This document shows, in pieces, positions 11,692-21,424 of a DNA stretch of 64,000 nucleotides. The notes beneath the pieces were generated by a model. The model did not search any database. It saw only the letters and a list, made by a program, of their open reading frames with translations, and was not told the origin of the DNA. Position numbers and translations under genes: made by a program. This DNA comes from Marsupella aquatica (lineage: Eukaryota; Marchantiophyta): contig OZ316894.1 of the NCBI GenBank assembly GCA_973895155.1, positions 186,001 to 250,000 on the forward strand, given 5' to 3'. Numbering within the stretch: position 1 is the stretch's first letter; each line of letters opens with the position of its first letter.

Positions 11692-12532
11692 TTCAGCCTA
11701 ATCATGGAGCATCAAATACGTCGGGGTGTTCAACTTCCTTTACCAATCAAAGGCCGCCCACCCTCATAGAATCAAATTCACCTACGTCCCAGGGATCCAA
11801 TTTCAATTCATGACTTAGAACATACCTCACAAAATCATCACATTTAATCTCTAGACTTGCTACCCTTCCTGATCGAGTCCAATGCAACTTCTCCTCTTGA
11901 AAAAGAAAAGCCCTGAGAAAAGCCTTTCAAACTGGGAACTCCCTAAATTGTGTCGATCATCAAATACTCTGTCTAGCTAGTGTCCTTGCTTCTCCAGTCC
12001 AAAGCAACTTCTCCTCTTCAAAACAAAAGCAAATCAATTTAATTTAATGTACCTCAATTCTGTTCACGATAGCTGCCAATACTGATTTGATTGACTGCTT
12101 GACCTTCCTCTCCATGCTCTTTCTTGAAGTTCCTATTCGGATTCAAATGTACGTTGGCAGCAAAGCTTCAGACCTGCAGCTTCATTGAACCTCCTTTTTG
12201 CACTCATTCCCCATGCTCTGAAGGCAACACGGATTTATCAGAGCATGGATCTCACATCATACCACGGATCTTGCTCTTTCAATCAATTTAACCCAATCAT
12301 AGAACTTTCCAGAGTTGCTACCTATTTTGTGTTCCACAAAGCTCAGATAAGGTATTTTAAAGGCCACTGTTGGTCATTCCAGACTTTAACGCAACTTGAA
12401 CTCTTGTTAACAAACAAAGCCTTTCAAAATTTAAGCTACTCTGATTCTGTCAATCATCACATACTTTGTCCAACGTCCTTGCTTCTTCAGTGCAAAGAAA
12501 AATCTCCTCTTCGAAAACAAAAGCATTGAGGC
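11692..12532. repeat. Degenerate ~0.5-kb tandem repeat upstream of the DDE-like gene
   Basis: Blocks recur in the same order: 'CAACTTCTCCTCTT..AAAACAAAAGCA' near 11880, 12003 and 12490, 'ACCTCAATTCTG' near 12051 and 19081, and 'CTCATTCCCCATGCT' near 12205 and 19371. A unit of about 0.5 kb is thus tandemly repeated. One unit is interrupted by the copia element and resumes at 19074. There is no coding potential. It covers the 5' flank of the minus-strand gene starting at 11691, so any promoter of that gene would lie here. Confidence 0.55.
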
Positions 12533-12667
12533 TGTTGCAAACCATATACTCCAACAATGTAATGAATCTTATTCATGTGTCCAATATATATACATGAGGT
12601 AGTTGAGTTAGATCTTGGTTAGATCTTAACTCGGGTTAAGATATCTAATCCTAGTTAGGGTATAACA
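12533..12667 (-). repeat. Copia 3' LTR (135 bp)
   Basis: Begins TGTTGCAAACC and ends TATAACA as written on the plus strand; by eye identical to 18934-19068. The adjacent CTCCCCCTTGG (12668-12678) is, on the minus strand, a purine-rich CCAAGGGGGAG directly before the LTR, the expected polypurine tract for plus-strand priming. Confidence 0.95.
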
Positions 12668-13034
12668 CTCCCCCTTGGGTGTTATAGTTTTTGATGAAAT
12701 TATAACAACCAATCTAAGTTGCTATCAGTTAGATATCTTCTACCTATGTTATATTGTGAGATGATGGAGGTGCAACCTCATTAAAACCTTCCCTACTAAC
12801 ATCATGGAAGGAAAGAGTATTGCCACCTTCCATCTCTTTTGTATGATCTATTTTGTATGTATGTAAGATCTAGAGTACAATACTGGTTTAATTGTGTTTT
12901 CTATGTTGTTAAGCTCCATAGAGGTTGTTGTCTCCATTGTCTTCATTGTAGTGTATGTGAGTTATTGATGTTCTTGAGAATGTCTTGATCTCCTTTGTGG
13001 TAGTATTGATGGTTTGCTTCTTCATAGTAAGTAG

Positions 13035-16000
13035 TCATTCGTCTTCAATAGTGTTGTTGTAGAAAAATCCATTCTCCCCCTCAATGTTAGAATCCTGCAT
13101 CAGTTTCTTAAGACTTCGCATCCCTAAGAGGTGAGTTAGTGTTCTATGAGTAGATGGGGGTAGAGATTTTGTTAGGATGTCAGCCAGGTTCTTGTCTCCT
13201 GAAATCCATTGTATGTCGATGTCTTTTCCTTGTTGTTCATGTGAGAAAAAGAACTTGGGTGCAATATGTTTTGTGCGTTCACCTTTTATAAATCCTGATT
13301 TGATTTGAGTGATGCATGACATATTGTCTTCAAATATAGTTGTAGGCATGGTTAAGCGTTGTTTACCTGTTTGAATAAGAATATGGTCTAGTACTTGCCG
13401 TAGCCATAAACATTCTCTAGTAGCCTCATAAAGGGCAATAATTTCTGAATGATTTGAAGAAGTTGTTGCAAGTGTTTGCTTAGTACTTCTCCAAGATATT
13501 GGTGTTGATCCCATTAAGAATATATATCCTGTTTGAGATCTACCGTCATGTGGATCAGAAAGGTATCCCGCGTCAACATATCCTGTCAACTTATGGTTAT
13601 CCTCATTAGGAAAATATAGGCCGAGGTCGGATGTACCATTAAGGTATCTGAAAATTTGTTTTACCCCGTTCCAATGTCTTATAGTGGGCTGAGAACTATG
13701 TCTCGCCAGTAGGTTGACAGAAAATGCTATGTCTGGTCTTGTTTGATTAGATAAAAACATAAGAGCACCGATAGCCGAAAGGTATGGCATATCTGAACCT
13801 AATATAGGTTCGAATTCTTCTCTTTTTCTAAACATATCCTTATCCTTATCAAGGGTACGGATGTCCATGGGGGATTTAACAGGCTTCAACATATTCATTC
13901 TGAATTGTTGTAATATTTTCTTTGTGTAAGTAGTTTGGTGTAAAAGAATGCCTTTTTCCAAATGTTCAAATTGTAGTCCAATGCAATAAGAAGTTCTGCC
14001 CATGTCTCTCATTTCAAATACGCTTTTTAGCGTTTGCATTGACTCATTCATCATCTTTTTCGTACCAAGGAGGTTGAGGTCATCAACATATATAGCGATG
14101 ATTATGAATTCAGGTCCTTCATGCTTTATAAATAAGCAAGGAGCTATTTCGGAATTCTTATATCCCATGGATATCATTTGATTTTTAAATCTTTGGTACC
14201 ATGTACGTCCACTCTGTTTGAGTCCATAAATGGAACTAAGGACTTGAACTGCATACCGAGTCTTTGCTCCGGTTGCCTTATGGTCCTTTCTAGGTTCTTT
14301 TAATGCAATTGCTTTAGAAGCATTGTGGAGTACCAATTTGTTCATATAGTCAAATGATTTTGCACTTTTATCATTGTGCATATGTGGATTATGTTTTGAA
14401 TTTGCATGGAAGTTTACTCTCTCAATGAGTTCAGGCGGGGCTTCCATATAAATCACGTTGTCCAGTTTACCATAAAGGTAAGCAGTAACAACGTCCATTT
14501 GGTGCATTAACAGGTTGTTGTTTATGGCAAATGCTATCAAATAGCGGTATGTGGTGACGTCCATGACCGGTGAGTATGTCAGGTCATAGTTAGTTCCATA
14601 AACTTGTGTGTAGCCTTTAGCAACCAGCCTAGCTTTATATCTTACTATTTCTCCATGTGAGTTTCGCTTTTTAACAAATGTCATCCTATATCCCGTGAGG
14701 TGTTGGTCTGGGGAAGCTACTGTTATAGGTCCAAAGACTTTTCTAGATATCAAGGAGTCTAATTCGGAGTTCATGGCCTTTTGCCATTTGCTCCAATCTA
14801 TTTGTTTTTGTGCTTCGGTCACTGATTTGGGATCTGGTAGGTTGTTAATATCATTTGCAACATGAAGAGCAAATGTGGGATCAGGGTTGATCATCATTCT
14901 ATCTAATATGTGACCAGTGGAGTTATAGTTAATGGCTATCTCTGGTTGGGGTGGTGGCCTAGTATGGTTGGTTGGTGTAGGTGGTCTACGTTTGTTTCTA
15001 GGTTGTTTGTCAACTGCCCCTAGTGGTCTACCTCTTTTGAGTTGTGGGTGTGTGTCAGAGGATAGTCTCTGATCTTGTATGCGGGATGGTGTATTAGCCG
15101 CTGGTATATGGGATTTAGTTACGTTGGTAGCATCAGTAAATGAGTCGGGTAAGGACTCCATGATCTTGGTTAATTGAAGTATCCTATTGACTTCTAGTTC
15201 AGTTTGGTTAGTTCGAGGATCTGGGCAAAGTGCCGGGGAAGCTTGCCATGTGAGTGTTTTGGTGTATGACTTATGTTTTCCCTCTTGCGTGTTAATGGTT
15301 GGGAAAATGTGTTCATAGAAATGGCAATCGCTAAAACGGGCTTTGAATATGTCAGTGGTTGTAGGTTCCATGTATCGTATGATAGATGTTGAGTCAAATC
15401 CTACATAGATGCCTTTCCTCCGTTGTGGTCCCATTTTGGTTCTATTAGGACCTAGTATGGGGACGAGGACTTGGCATCCAAATATTCTTAGGTGTGAGAT
15501 GTTTGGTGGTTGCCCAAAAGCTAGGTGATAAGGTGTGTTGCTGTTAAAGGCTGATGGTCTATAAAGGAGTAGGGTTGCAGCATGTAATACTGCATGGCCC
15601 CATGCTGATGTTGGGAGTGATGATTGCATTAATAGTGGTCTAGCAATCAGCTGTATGCGTTTAATAAGTGACTCCGCTAGTCCATTCTGGAAGTGGACAT
15701 GAGGTACATTATGTTGGGAGTCAATGCCATTTATTGTGCAAAATTCGTCAAAGGTTCTAGAAGTGAATTCACCAGCTCCATCGGTTCTAAGGGTTCTAAT
15801 TGGATTTTCAGGGAATTGTGACCTTAGTCTTAGGATGTGTGTAAGGATTCTTGGGAAGACTAGGTTTCGGGTTGATAATAAGGATACTCTGGACCACTTA
15901 GAACTGGCGTCTATCACTACCAAGAAGTATCGAAATGGTCCACTTGGTGGGTCTATTGGTCCACATACGTCCGCATGGAGTCTCTCAAGGAATGCGGGGA

Positions 16001-17093
16001 TATGGTTTTCGGTTTTTGGGATGGAGGGGGCTGTAATCATCTTGCCCTGGGAGCAGGCGATGCATGGTTTTTGGAATGACCTTGGGTGACAGGTCTTTGG
16101 TATTCCTGTTGAGTTGTTGACTATCCTATGGAACATGCTGGTTCCTGGGTGTCCCAATCTCATGTGCCATGTCTCGGTGATATCTTTGGTTTCTACCCCT
16201 AGGTTGTAACTTTGGTTTTGGGTGATGTAGAACCCTGAAGGGTGGGGAGAGATGGTTTCTCTAATGATTATCCCTCCTTCTGAGTGTGATGTTAGTTGCA
16301 ATACTTCTTGTGAGTTTTGGGTATTTGTTTGGATATGGTAGTTGTTGGCTCTAATATCTTGGAAACTTAAAAGGTTCCTTCTTGCTTTGGGGGCATATAT
16401 GGCAGATGGGCATCTGATTATAGTGCCTCCCGGAAGAGTTAAGGTAGCTCTTCCGTGGCCTTCTTCTATTTGGCTTTCTCCGGTTATGGTGATGATTTGC
16501 CTTTGTGAGGGGATAATTTCGTGGAAATATTTTCTATCTCGGAGGATAGTGTGTGATGTTGCGCTGTCTATGATGGATACATCTATATCCTCTAGGTCCA
16601 TTGGGGGGTCTACCATATGAATTTCTGGTATAATCTCAGGTGATTCAAGGTAAACTCCATGGGTTTCATATTTTGATCCATCCAAACTTTGCTTGTAGAG
16701 TTTCACAAGATGGGCTGGGGCATGGCATACCTTTTGGGTGTGACCTTTTGTACCGCACCTGAAGCATGTGATTGAGCTGTTTGAGTTGTTTCTTGGCTTC
16801 TCTTGGTAGTTGTTGCGGCCTCGTTTCCATGTGTTCCTTCCTTGGGAGTTGTTTCTTCCACGGCCCCTTCCTCGGTTGCTGAATCTGCTGGATCCTCCTC
16901 TGTAGGAGTAGTTTGATCGTCCTCGCATCATTCCTCTTCCCCTATATGAGCCTCTCCCCCTGAATTTACTTGTATTTCTATCATAAGGTGTGGTCATGTT
17001 AGCTTCTTTTTGTTTCTCGTTTATAATTAAGTTCGTCTCGGTGGTAGCAGGTATGGGGAGTGTACCCGGGGGTCTTTCCTTTGCATTTGTCAT
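13035..17093 (-). CDS. Copia Pol polyprotein (PR-IN-RT-RH)
   Basis: One open frame of 1352 codons. The N-terminus is an Arg/Gly-rich nucleocapsid tail with one zinc knuckle (CFRCGTKGHTQKVC, near residue 115). The retropepsin active site is DSATSH near residue 177, where DSA replaces the commoner DSG or DTG. The integrase has its zinc-binding region (HMRLGH ... CIACSQGK) and catalytic HADVCGP, RTDGAGEF and NGLAESLIKR. Reverse transcriptase carries YVDDL near residue 1000, and RNase H has GYVDAGYLSD and SNHSEIIAL. No stop or frameshift is visible. The frame differs from that of gag by +1, so Pol needs a frameshift, a re-initiation or an older mutation to be made. Confidence 0.95.
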   Translation of the reverse strand: MTNAKERPPGTLPIPATTETNLIINEKQKEANMTTPYDRNTSKFRGRGSYRGRGMMRGRSNYSYRGGSSRFSNRGRGRGRNNSQGRNTWKRGRNNYQEKPRNNSNSSITCFRCGTKGHTQKVCHAPAHLVKLYKQSLDGSKYETHGVYLESPEIIPEIHMVDPPMDLEDIDVSIIDSATSHTILRDRKYFHEIIPSQRQIITITGESQIEEGHGRATLTLPGGTIIRCPSAIYAPKARRNLLSFQDIRANNYHIQTNTQNSQEVLQLTSHSEGGIIIRETISPHPSGFYITQNQSYNLGVETKDITETWHMRLGHPGTSMFHRIVNNSTGIPKTCHPRSFQKPCIACSQGKMITAPSIPKTENHIPAFLERLHADVCGPIDPPSGPFRYFLVVIDASSKWSRVSLLSTRNLVFPRILTHILRLRSQFPENPIRTLRTDGAGEFTSRTFDEFCTINGIDSQHNVPHVHFQNGLAESLIKRIQLIARPLLMQSSLPTSAWGHAVLHAATLLLYRPSAFNSNTPYHLAFGQPPNISHLRIFGCQVLVPILGPNRTKMGPQRRKGIYVGFDSTSIIRYMEPTTTDIFKARFSDCHFYEHIFPTINTQEGKHKSYTKTLTWQASPALCPDPRTNQTELEVNRILQLTKIMESLPDSFTDATNVTKSHIPAANTPSRIQDQRLSSDTHPQLKRGRPLGAVDKQPRNKRRPPTPTNHTRPPPQPEIAINYNSTGHILDRMMINPDPTFALHVANDINNLPDPKSVTEAQKQIDWSKWQKAMNSELDSLISRKVFGPITVASPDQHLTGYRMTFVKKRNSHGEIVRYKARLVAKGYTQVYGTNYDLTYSPVMDVTTYRYLIAFAINNNLLMHQMDVVTAYLYGKLDNVIYMEAPPELIERVNFHANSKHNPHMHNDKSAKSFDYMNKLVLHNASKAIALKEPRKDHKATGAKTRYAVQVLSSIYGLKQSGRTWYQRFKNQMISMGYKNSEIAPCLFIKHEGPEFIIIAIYVDDLNLLGTKKMMNESMQTLKSVFEMRDMGRTSYCIGLQFEHLEKGILLHQTTYTKKILQQFRMNMLKPVKSPMDIRTLDKDKDMFRKREEFEPILGSDMPYLSAIGALMFLSNQTRPDIAFSVNLLARHSSQPTIRHWNGVKQIFRYLNGTSDLGLYFPNEDNHKLTGYVDAGYLSDPHDGRSQTGYIFLMGSTPISWRSTKQTLATTSSNHSEIIALYEATRECLWLRQVLDHILIQTGKQRLTMPTTIFEDNMSCITQIKSGFIKGERTKHIAPKFFFSHEQQGKDIDIQWISGDKNLADILTKSLPPSTHRTLTHLLGMRSLKKLMQDSNIEGENGFFYNNTIEDE

Positions 17094-17106
17094 GAGTAGG
17101 ATTGAG

Positions 17107-17697
17107 TTAATTTTGTTCTGCCAAGAGCATGTGTGCTATTAATGTTGAGTATTTAGTGAATGCCATATTTCTATACTGGTTTGAGATTACTAAGTTTGTA
17201 GGGTGAAATGTTGCTAGTGTCTTTTCGATTTGTTGTTTATCATTCACTGGTTCACCGCACATTTGGAGTTCGTTCGAGATGCGGAACATCTCGCTGTTGT
17301 ATAAGTCTACCGTTTTGAAATCTTGCACTCTTAAGGTTACCCATGCTTGTAGCGTGTTTGGTAAGTTTATAGTTGTTATGTGTTCAAATCTCTCTTTCAA
17401 TGCATTCCATAGGAGCCTTGGGTTGTATATCGTCTTGTATTGTTGTTTTAATGGTTCTACTAAGTGGTGTCTTAGTAGGACTAATGCTTGTGCCTTCTGG
17501 TATTGATCCACCCCAATATCCGTATGTCTGGTTTCTGGGATCCTCTTTGCCGTGAGGTTGACCTCCACGTCTATTGTCCAATCATTGTAGTTCTTCCCGT
17601 CAATTCTTAGTGCTGGGAATAACAGTTTCTCCATTGCCATCTTGGGGCTAATATGGGCTCGTGAGGTGTCGGGTGGGTATAAGTTTCTATTGTGCAC
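17107..17697 (-). CDS. Copia Gag (capsid part)
   Basis: A 196-codon ORF starting at 17697 (first internal Met at residue 20, KMAMEKLLFPAL). It has the usual copia Gag pattern: LRIDGKNYNDW near the start, LLWNALKERF in the middle, and an 'ELQMCGEPVNDKQQIEKTL' segment near residue 150. The zinc knuckle is not in this ORF but at the start of the pol ORF. The gag ORF stops with TAA at 17107-17109 while the pol frame is already open at this point, so the two frames overlap with a +1 offset. Most copia elements have a single gag-pol frame. Confidence 0.9.
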   Translation of the reverse strand: MHNRNLYPPDTSRAHISPKMAMEKLLFPALRIDGKNYNDWTIDVEVNLTAKRIPETRHTDIGVDQYQKAQALVLLRHHLVEPLKQQYKTIYNPRLLWNALKERFEHITTINLPNTLQAWVTLRVQDFKTVDLYNSEMFRISNELQMCGEPVNDKQQIEKTLATFHPTNLVISNQYRNMAFTKYSTLIAHMLLAEQN

Positions 17698-18933
17698 TTA
17701 TTGTGGTTTGTAATCACTGGGAATGGAGTTTTGCACTTAGCTGTTTTTGTGTGGTATTTCTTCGATGGTAGACTTGTCCTTATGGTCTCGGGCAGATCGT
17801 CTTTGTTTGCTCACGGGGAGGAGCTCCTCCTTTGATTCGTCTTCTCGGTCTCCCGGTTCTCTTTCTGATTCTTCCTAGTTTCGTTCTTATGGGTCTCCGT
17901 TCGAATTTGGTTCAATGGGGTCGATCGTTCTTACGCCGTCTTATCATCTCTGGGTAATTCGTGAATCGTTTGCTGCTGTTCTGCTGGTCAATTGCTCAAG
18001 GCACCATTTTCCTTTTGATTGTTGTTCCGTGTTTCCTTCTTGTTTGTTTCGCTCGGGCCTGAGTGCAGATTGTGCTCCTGTCCTTATGAGTCCCCTTGCT
18101 TCCCTGCAGCTTTCTTTTGGTATCTACTTTTCTTCAGGTCTTGTCCCAGTATTGTTAGATTCTTTCTTCTTCGGTGGGGGGAATTGGGAATCGCTGCTTT
18201 TCGTTTTCTTCAATATAGCGTTTCTGAATCTGGAGATTCGTGTGTTTCGATTTTGAGTAATTACGATCGGATCCTGGTCCGGGCCTCGATTTTCTTCTTT
18301 TCCCTTCCAACGAGTTCCAGCTCTTGTTTATGGCTGAGGCTATTCTACGTTCCTCTCCAGGTCCTGATCTTTGCTTTACCTTCGGGTTCGCGCTCCCTTC
18401 TATTGATTTCTCAATTTCTCTTATCTGTTTTTCAATTTCCCGTGTTCGTGGTTACTCCCAGATCGGTCTCTCCTGCTCTGCTGTCAATGTCTGTGTGACA
18501 TCAGGTTTCGATCTGCGCTGGCCTGTCCTCCTTTGCTTTCTTTACTTTGTTTCTTTGATTACGACATTCCTTCTTGTCTGCTTCAATTTTGTCTTTCTCT
18601 CTTGTTTCCTTTCGTTTCAATTCATTTGCATTAGGCTGCGGTTGGCCCTTCGTGTTTCTGTTTTCCTTCTGTCTCTCAGGTCCTCTCCTATTATGTCAGT
18701 GTCCTTTTAATTCTCGCCTTTTGCTCGCTGGCTCACGAGATCTCTTGATGGTGGTCTATCGTTCTCAAGCCATAGACAAACCGGGAGCCCATATTGTTCT
18801 ACTCGAGGTTTCTATCGAGAAATGGCCCTCAAATGTGGCCAAAAGTGCTCAACTTTTGGGAAAAACTCTTCGGATCTCCCCTTATGGTTTAGCACCTCTT
18901 CGTGAAAAAAAATTTGCATTCGTGCTGATAACG
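17698..18933 (-). other. Copia 5' leader
   Basis: About 1.2 kb lies between the 5' LTR and gag; it is pyrimidine-rich on the plus strand (purine-rich in the element's RNA). Overlapping open frames on the plus strand (17915-18963) are composition artefacts with no recognisable domain. Directly inside the 5' LTR the minus strand reads CGTTATCAGCACGAATG, the likely primer-binding segment; it is not the standard full-length initiator-tRNA match TGGTATCAGAGC. Confidence 0.6.
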
Positions 18934-19068
18934 TGTTGCAAACCATATACTCCAACAATGTAATGAATCTTATTCATGTGTCCAATATATATACATGAGG
19001 TAGTTGAGTTAGATCTTGGTTAGATCTTAACTCGGGTTAAGATATCTAATCCTAGTTAGGGTATAACA
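18934..19068 (-). repeat. Copia 5' LTR (135 bp)
   Basis: Same 135-bp sequence as 12533-12667, followed by the gaggc duplication at 19069-19073. At 135 bp it is very short for a plant copia LTR. Confidence 0.95.
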
Positions 19069-20003
19069 GAGGCATATATTTACCTCAATTCTGCCGATGA
19101 TGGCTGCTAGTGAGTGATTTGAGTCAATGTTCAACCCTTTGATCCTCTTCAGACCTCCTTCGCACTCTTTCCCGAAGTACCCGTCATCATCAGGAATACT
19201 TCAGACCCTAATAAAACTTGCAGCTTCATTGCCCTCCTTTTTGCGCTCATTCCCCTTGCTCATGCTCGGATTTGAATGTCATCCGCGAAGCTTCAGACGC
19301 AAATTAAATCTGCAGCTTGATTGGCTGTTTGGCAGAGCTTCAGGTAAACCCTACCCTCCTTTTTTCATGAGCTCATTCCCCATGCTTTGAAGGCAACACA
19401 AATTAGAACATCTTGAATCTCACATCATTGCACGACTGCTCTTGAATGAATTCTCACAGAGGCATCCATCTTGTGCTTCACGAGGCTAAGTATGGACCTT
19501 TGCGCTCGGCTTCGCTACTTTCTGAACAAATTGTAGCTCGCGCCTAAGTGAGAAGGACTCTCACTCCTAGATTTTGAAAATTCCCTGCGGAACTAGTAGC
19601 GCCGACGACATTCTCCCACAGAACTAGTTGTCCAACTGTAAATTACATGTCGGGACAAAAAATGAGTTTCCCCAAAGGACTTTGACTCCTTGTTTTTGAA
19701 AAGTCCTCCACGCAGAACTAATAGCGCCAGCACTCTCCTAGAGAACCGGTTGTCCTTCACTCATAAATTATAGTTGCGACAAGAAAGGGGTTACCTCGGG
19801 AGCTGAAATACTAATGAATGTGTCTTATACGCATTTGATTTGTTTAAGTCCTTTTTGACTTTAGATGTGCCAATCTTGGCCGTTGACAGTCCTTTGGATT
19901 AGTGAAAGGACTGGAGACTTTTTGCCTCCTTTGGTAGTCCTCAATCATGCAATCCACCATCTACATTCGCTTTACAAGCAGATCATGTATGTACAAGTTT
20001 TGC
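19069..20003. repeat. Noncoding repeats between copia and the RPA-like gene
   Basis: 19074 to about 19500 continues the 0.5-kb degenerate tandem repeat interrupted by the copia insertion. At about 19552-19795 a different ~122-bp unit occurs twice, each holding 'GAAAA(T/G)TCC', 'GAACTA(G/A)TAGCGCC' and a GGTTGTCC-like or AGTTGTCC segment. From 19846 to 19945 AGTCCTTT/AAAGGACT words reappear. The 'TTGCCTCCTTTGGTA' near 19927 also occurs near 59334. No gene seen. Confidence 0.5.
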
Positions 20004-20616
20004 CTACCTTCTACTGTTTAACGTGAATTTCAAAGTCTTTGAGATGCAAAATGACTTCAAAGTGTCCACTATATCAGCTGAAAAATCCTCATATAGTTTC
20101 ATCCACATTGGCTTTGGCTTCAAGTCCTCTATTCCAGCAACCGCTTCAGATGGGCACTGTTCAAATCTTACAGCTTGGTGCTTTTCTCCACAGTCATCCT
20201 TCACATAGGTGATGGTCCATGCGTGACTCATCACCTATTTGCAAATTTCTTTTTTCTTCTGCTCATTGCCGTTGCAGGACTCCTTGAAGGACTGTCCTGA
20301 TATTCCCATCAGCTCCAACCCATTAGCTTCATTAACCTGGATCACATGATCATCAACCTGGATAGCAAAACAATACATATACGTGCCACTCCCATCTTCA
20401 CAACACGCATGCTCCACTCGACTGCGAGAATGAGGACCAGTGGAGACTCCAGATTCTGCCTATTAGTCGGCGTTTGTGCTTTCCCAATGCACAAGGCCAA
20501 CCATCCTTCAGCAACACACCACAACCTTCGTACACATAGTCCCCACATATCCTCAATCTTGACTTTGTTGAGAATGCAAAAAGAGCCTTCCTTGTCCATC
20601 TGGGAAGAAACAACAC
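20004..20616 (-). pseudogene. RPA1-like single-stranded-DNA-binding protein, C-terminal OB fold, broken
   Basis: On the minus strand, GSFCILNKVKIEDMW (about 20595-20550) and, in a second frame, YVYEGCGVLLKDGWPC resemble the start and first zinc-ligand pair of the RPA70 C-terminal domain. In a third frame 20459-20238 reads YMYCFAIQVDDHVIQVNEA then LELMGISGQSFKE. This closely follows the RPA70 pattern of a 'V-D' strand, a 'F-E-A-G-E' strand and 'G-S-A-x-E-L'. A TAG at 20235-20237 interrupts the frame, which then continues VMSHAWTITYVKDD to the stop at 20004. The paralog at 5258 has CAG at the equivalent codon. Two frame changes and one nonsense codon suggest decay, although introns could explain the frame changes (AATAG at 20460-20464 is a possible acceptor). 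Helitrons and some other plant transposons carry RPA1-like genes; no Rep/helicase is present here. Confidence 0.55.
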
Positions 20617-20639
20617 AATTAGGATCGTACAAAATCAAT

Positions 20640-21424
20640 ACAGATCATAACGAGTAGCAGTATGGCAAAATAATGATACACACTGCGTGGCGGAATGGCA
20701 AACTACTGAACATGTGACATCAAAAGGCAGAATGGCAGAAAGCACGGGCTGATTTAGGACCTTGACTCCTTGCAAAGGTCAGACTGGAGTCGACCAGTTC
20801 TTGGAGAAGGACTTTGAGCAAGACTCAAAGGATTGGAAGCGGACTGGAAGTCCTTGTATAAGGACTGTATATGAGGACTCTCAGTCCTTCGACAAGGACT
20901 GAGAGTCCTTCAATAAGGATGGCAAGTTGCTCGATAAGGACTTTAAGTCCTTGGAGCAGGACTAGAGCCAGAGGAGATGTCCTCGGGAAGGAGGGGAGTC
21001 CTTGGACGCTCCTTGAGATGGGTCCTTTGAAGGACCATGACTCCTTGGCGGAGGACTATGAGTACTTCCCCAATGACTGAAGTCCTTCTACAAGAATTGT
21101 CAGTCCTTGGTGAAGAATGACGCCCTTGGAGTCTAGCATTCAGCCAAAAATCAATGTATCCAAAAAAGTCTAGCAGTCCACAATCAATGTATCCAAAAAA
21201 GTGGACGGTCCATGTGTTACCTTTCCACCTCGATCAGCCATTTAGAAAAGTGTATTGCGCCGGCCACAAGTTGATTGCAACACAAAACAACAACAAAAAA
21301 AAGTTATAATTAAACACCAACTACTTATAATATGACACATTTCTTGCTGCAAGGAGTGCTGCATCATGGATAAAGAAAATTCACACCAATCAGAATGGGC
21401 CATTGTTAGCTTGCAACGCCATGT
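20640..21424. repeat. Second AGTCCTT/AAGGACT cluster
   Basis: Between about 20750 and 21130 the words AGTCCTT, AAGGACT and GAGGACT recur every 10 to 25 bp, for example 'AAGGACTCTCAGTCCTTCG'-type inverted pairs around 20875-20930. It is a looser version of the array in intron 1 of the DDE-like gene. The rest of the interval, up to the stop codon of the RING gene at 21425, shows no gene. Confidence 0.75.

Larger units (their letters stand above)
12533..19068 (-). mobile_element. Full-length Ty1/copia retrotransposon
   Basis: The 6,536-bp element is bounded by 135-bp direct repeats (12533-12667 and 18934-19068) that look identical, starting TGTTGCAAACC and ending GGTATAACA. Five-base duplications gaggc flank it at 12528-12532 and 19069-19073. 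On the minus strand the order is 5' LTR, long leader, gag (17697-17107), pol (17093-13035), 3' untranslated region and 3' LTR. Pol runs protease, integrase, reverse transcriptase, RNase H, which is the copia order. Identical LTRs and an unbroken 1352-codon pol imply recent insertion. It sits in the degenerate tandem repeat upstream of the DDE-like gene. Confidence 0.95.

Noticed and set aside
17915-18963. Series of overlapping plus-strand ORFs (113-159 codons)
   Set aside because: They lie in the pyrimidine-rich leader of the minus-strand copia element. The translations are Phe/Ser/Leu low complexity without a domain.
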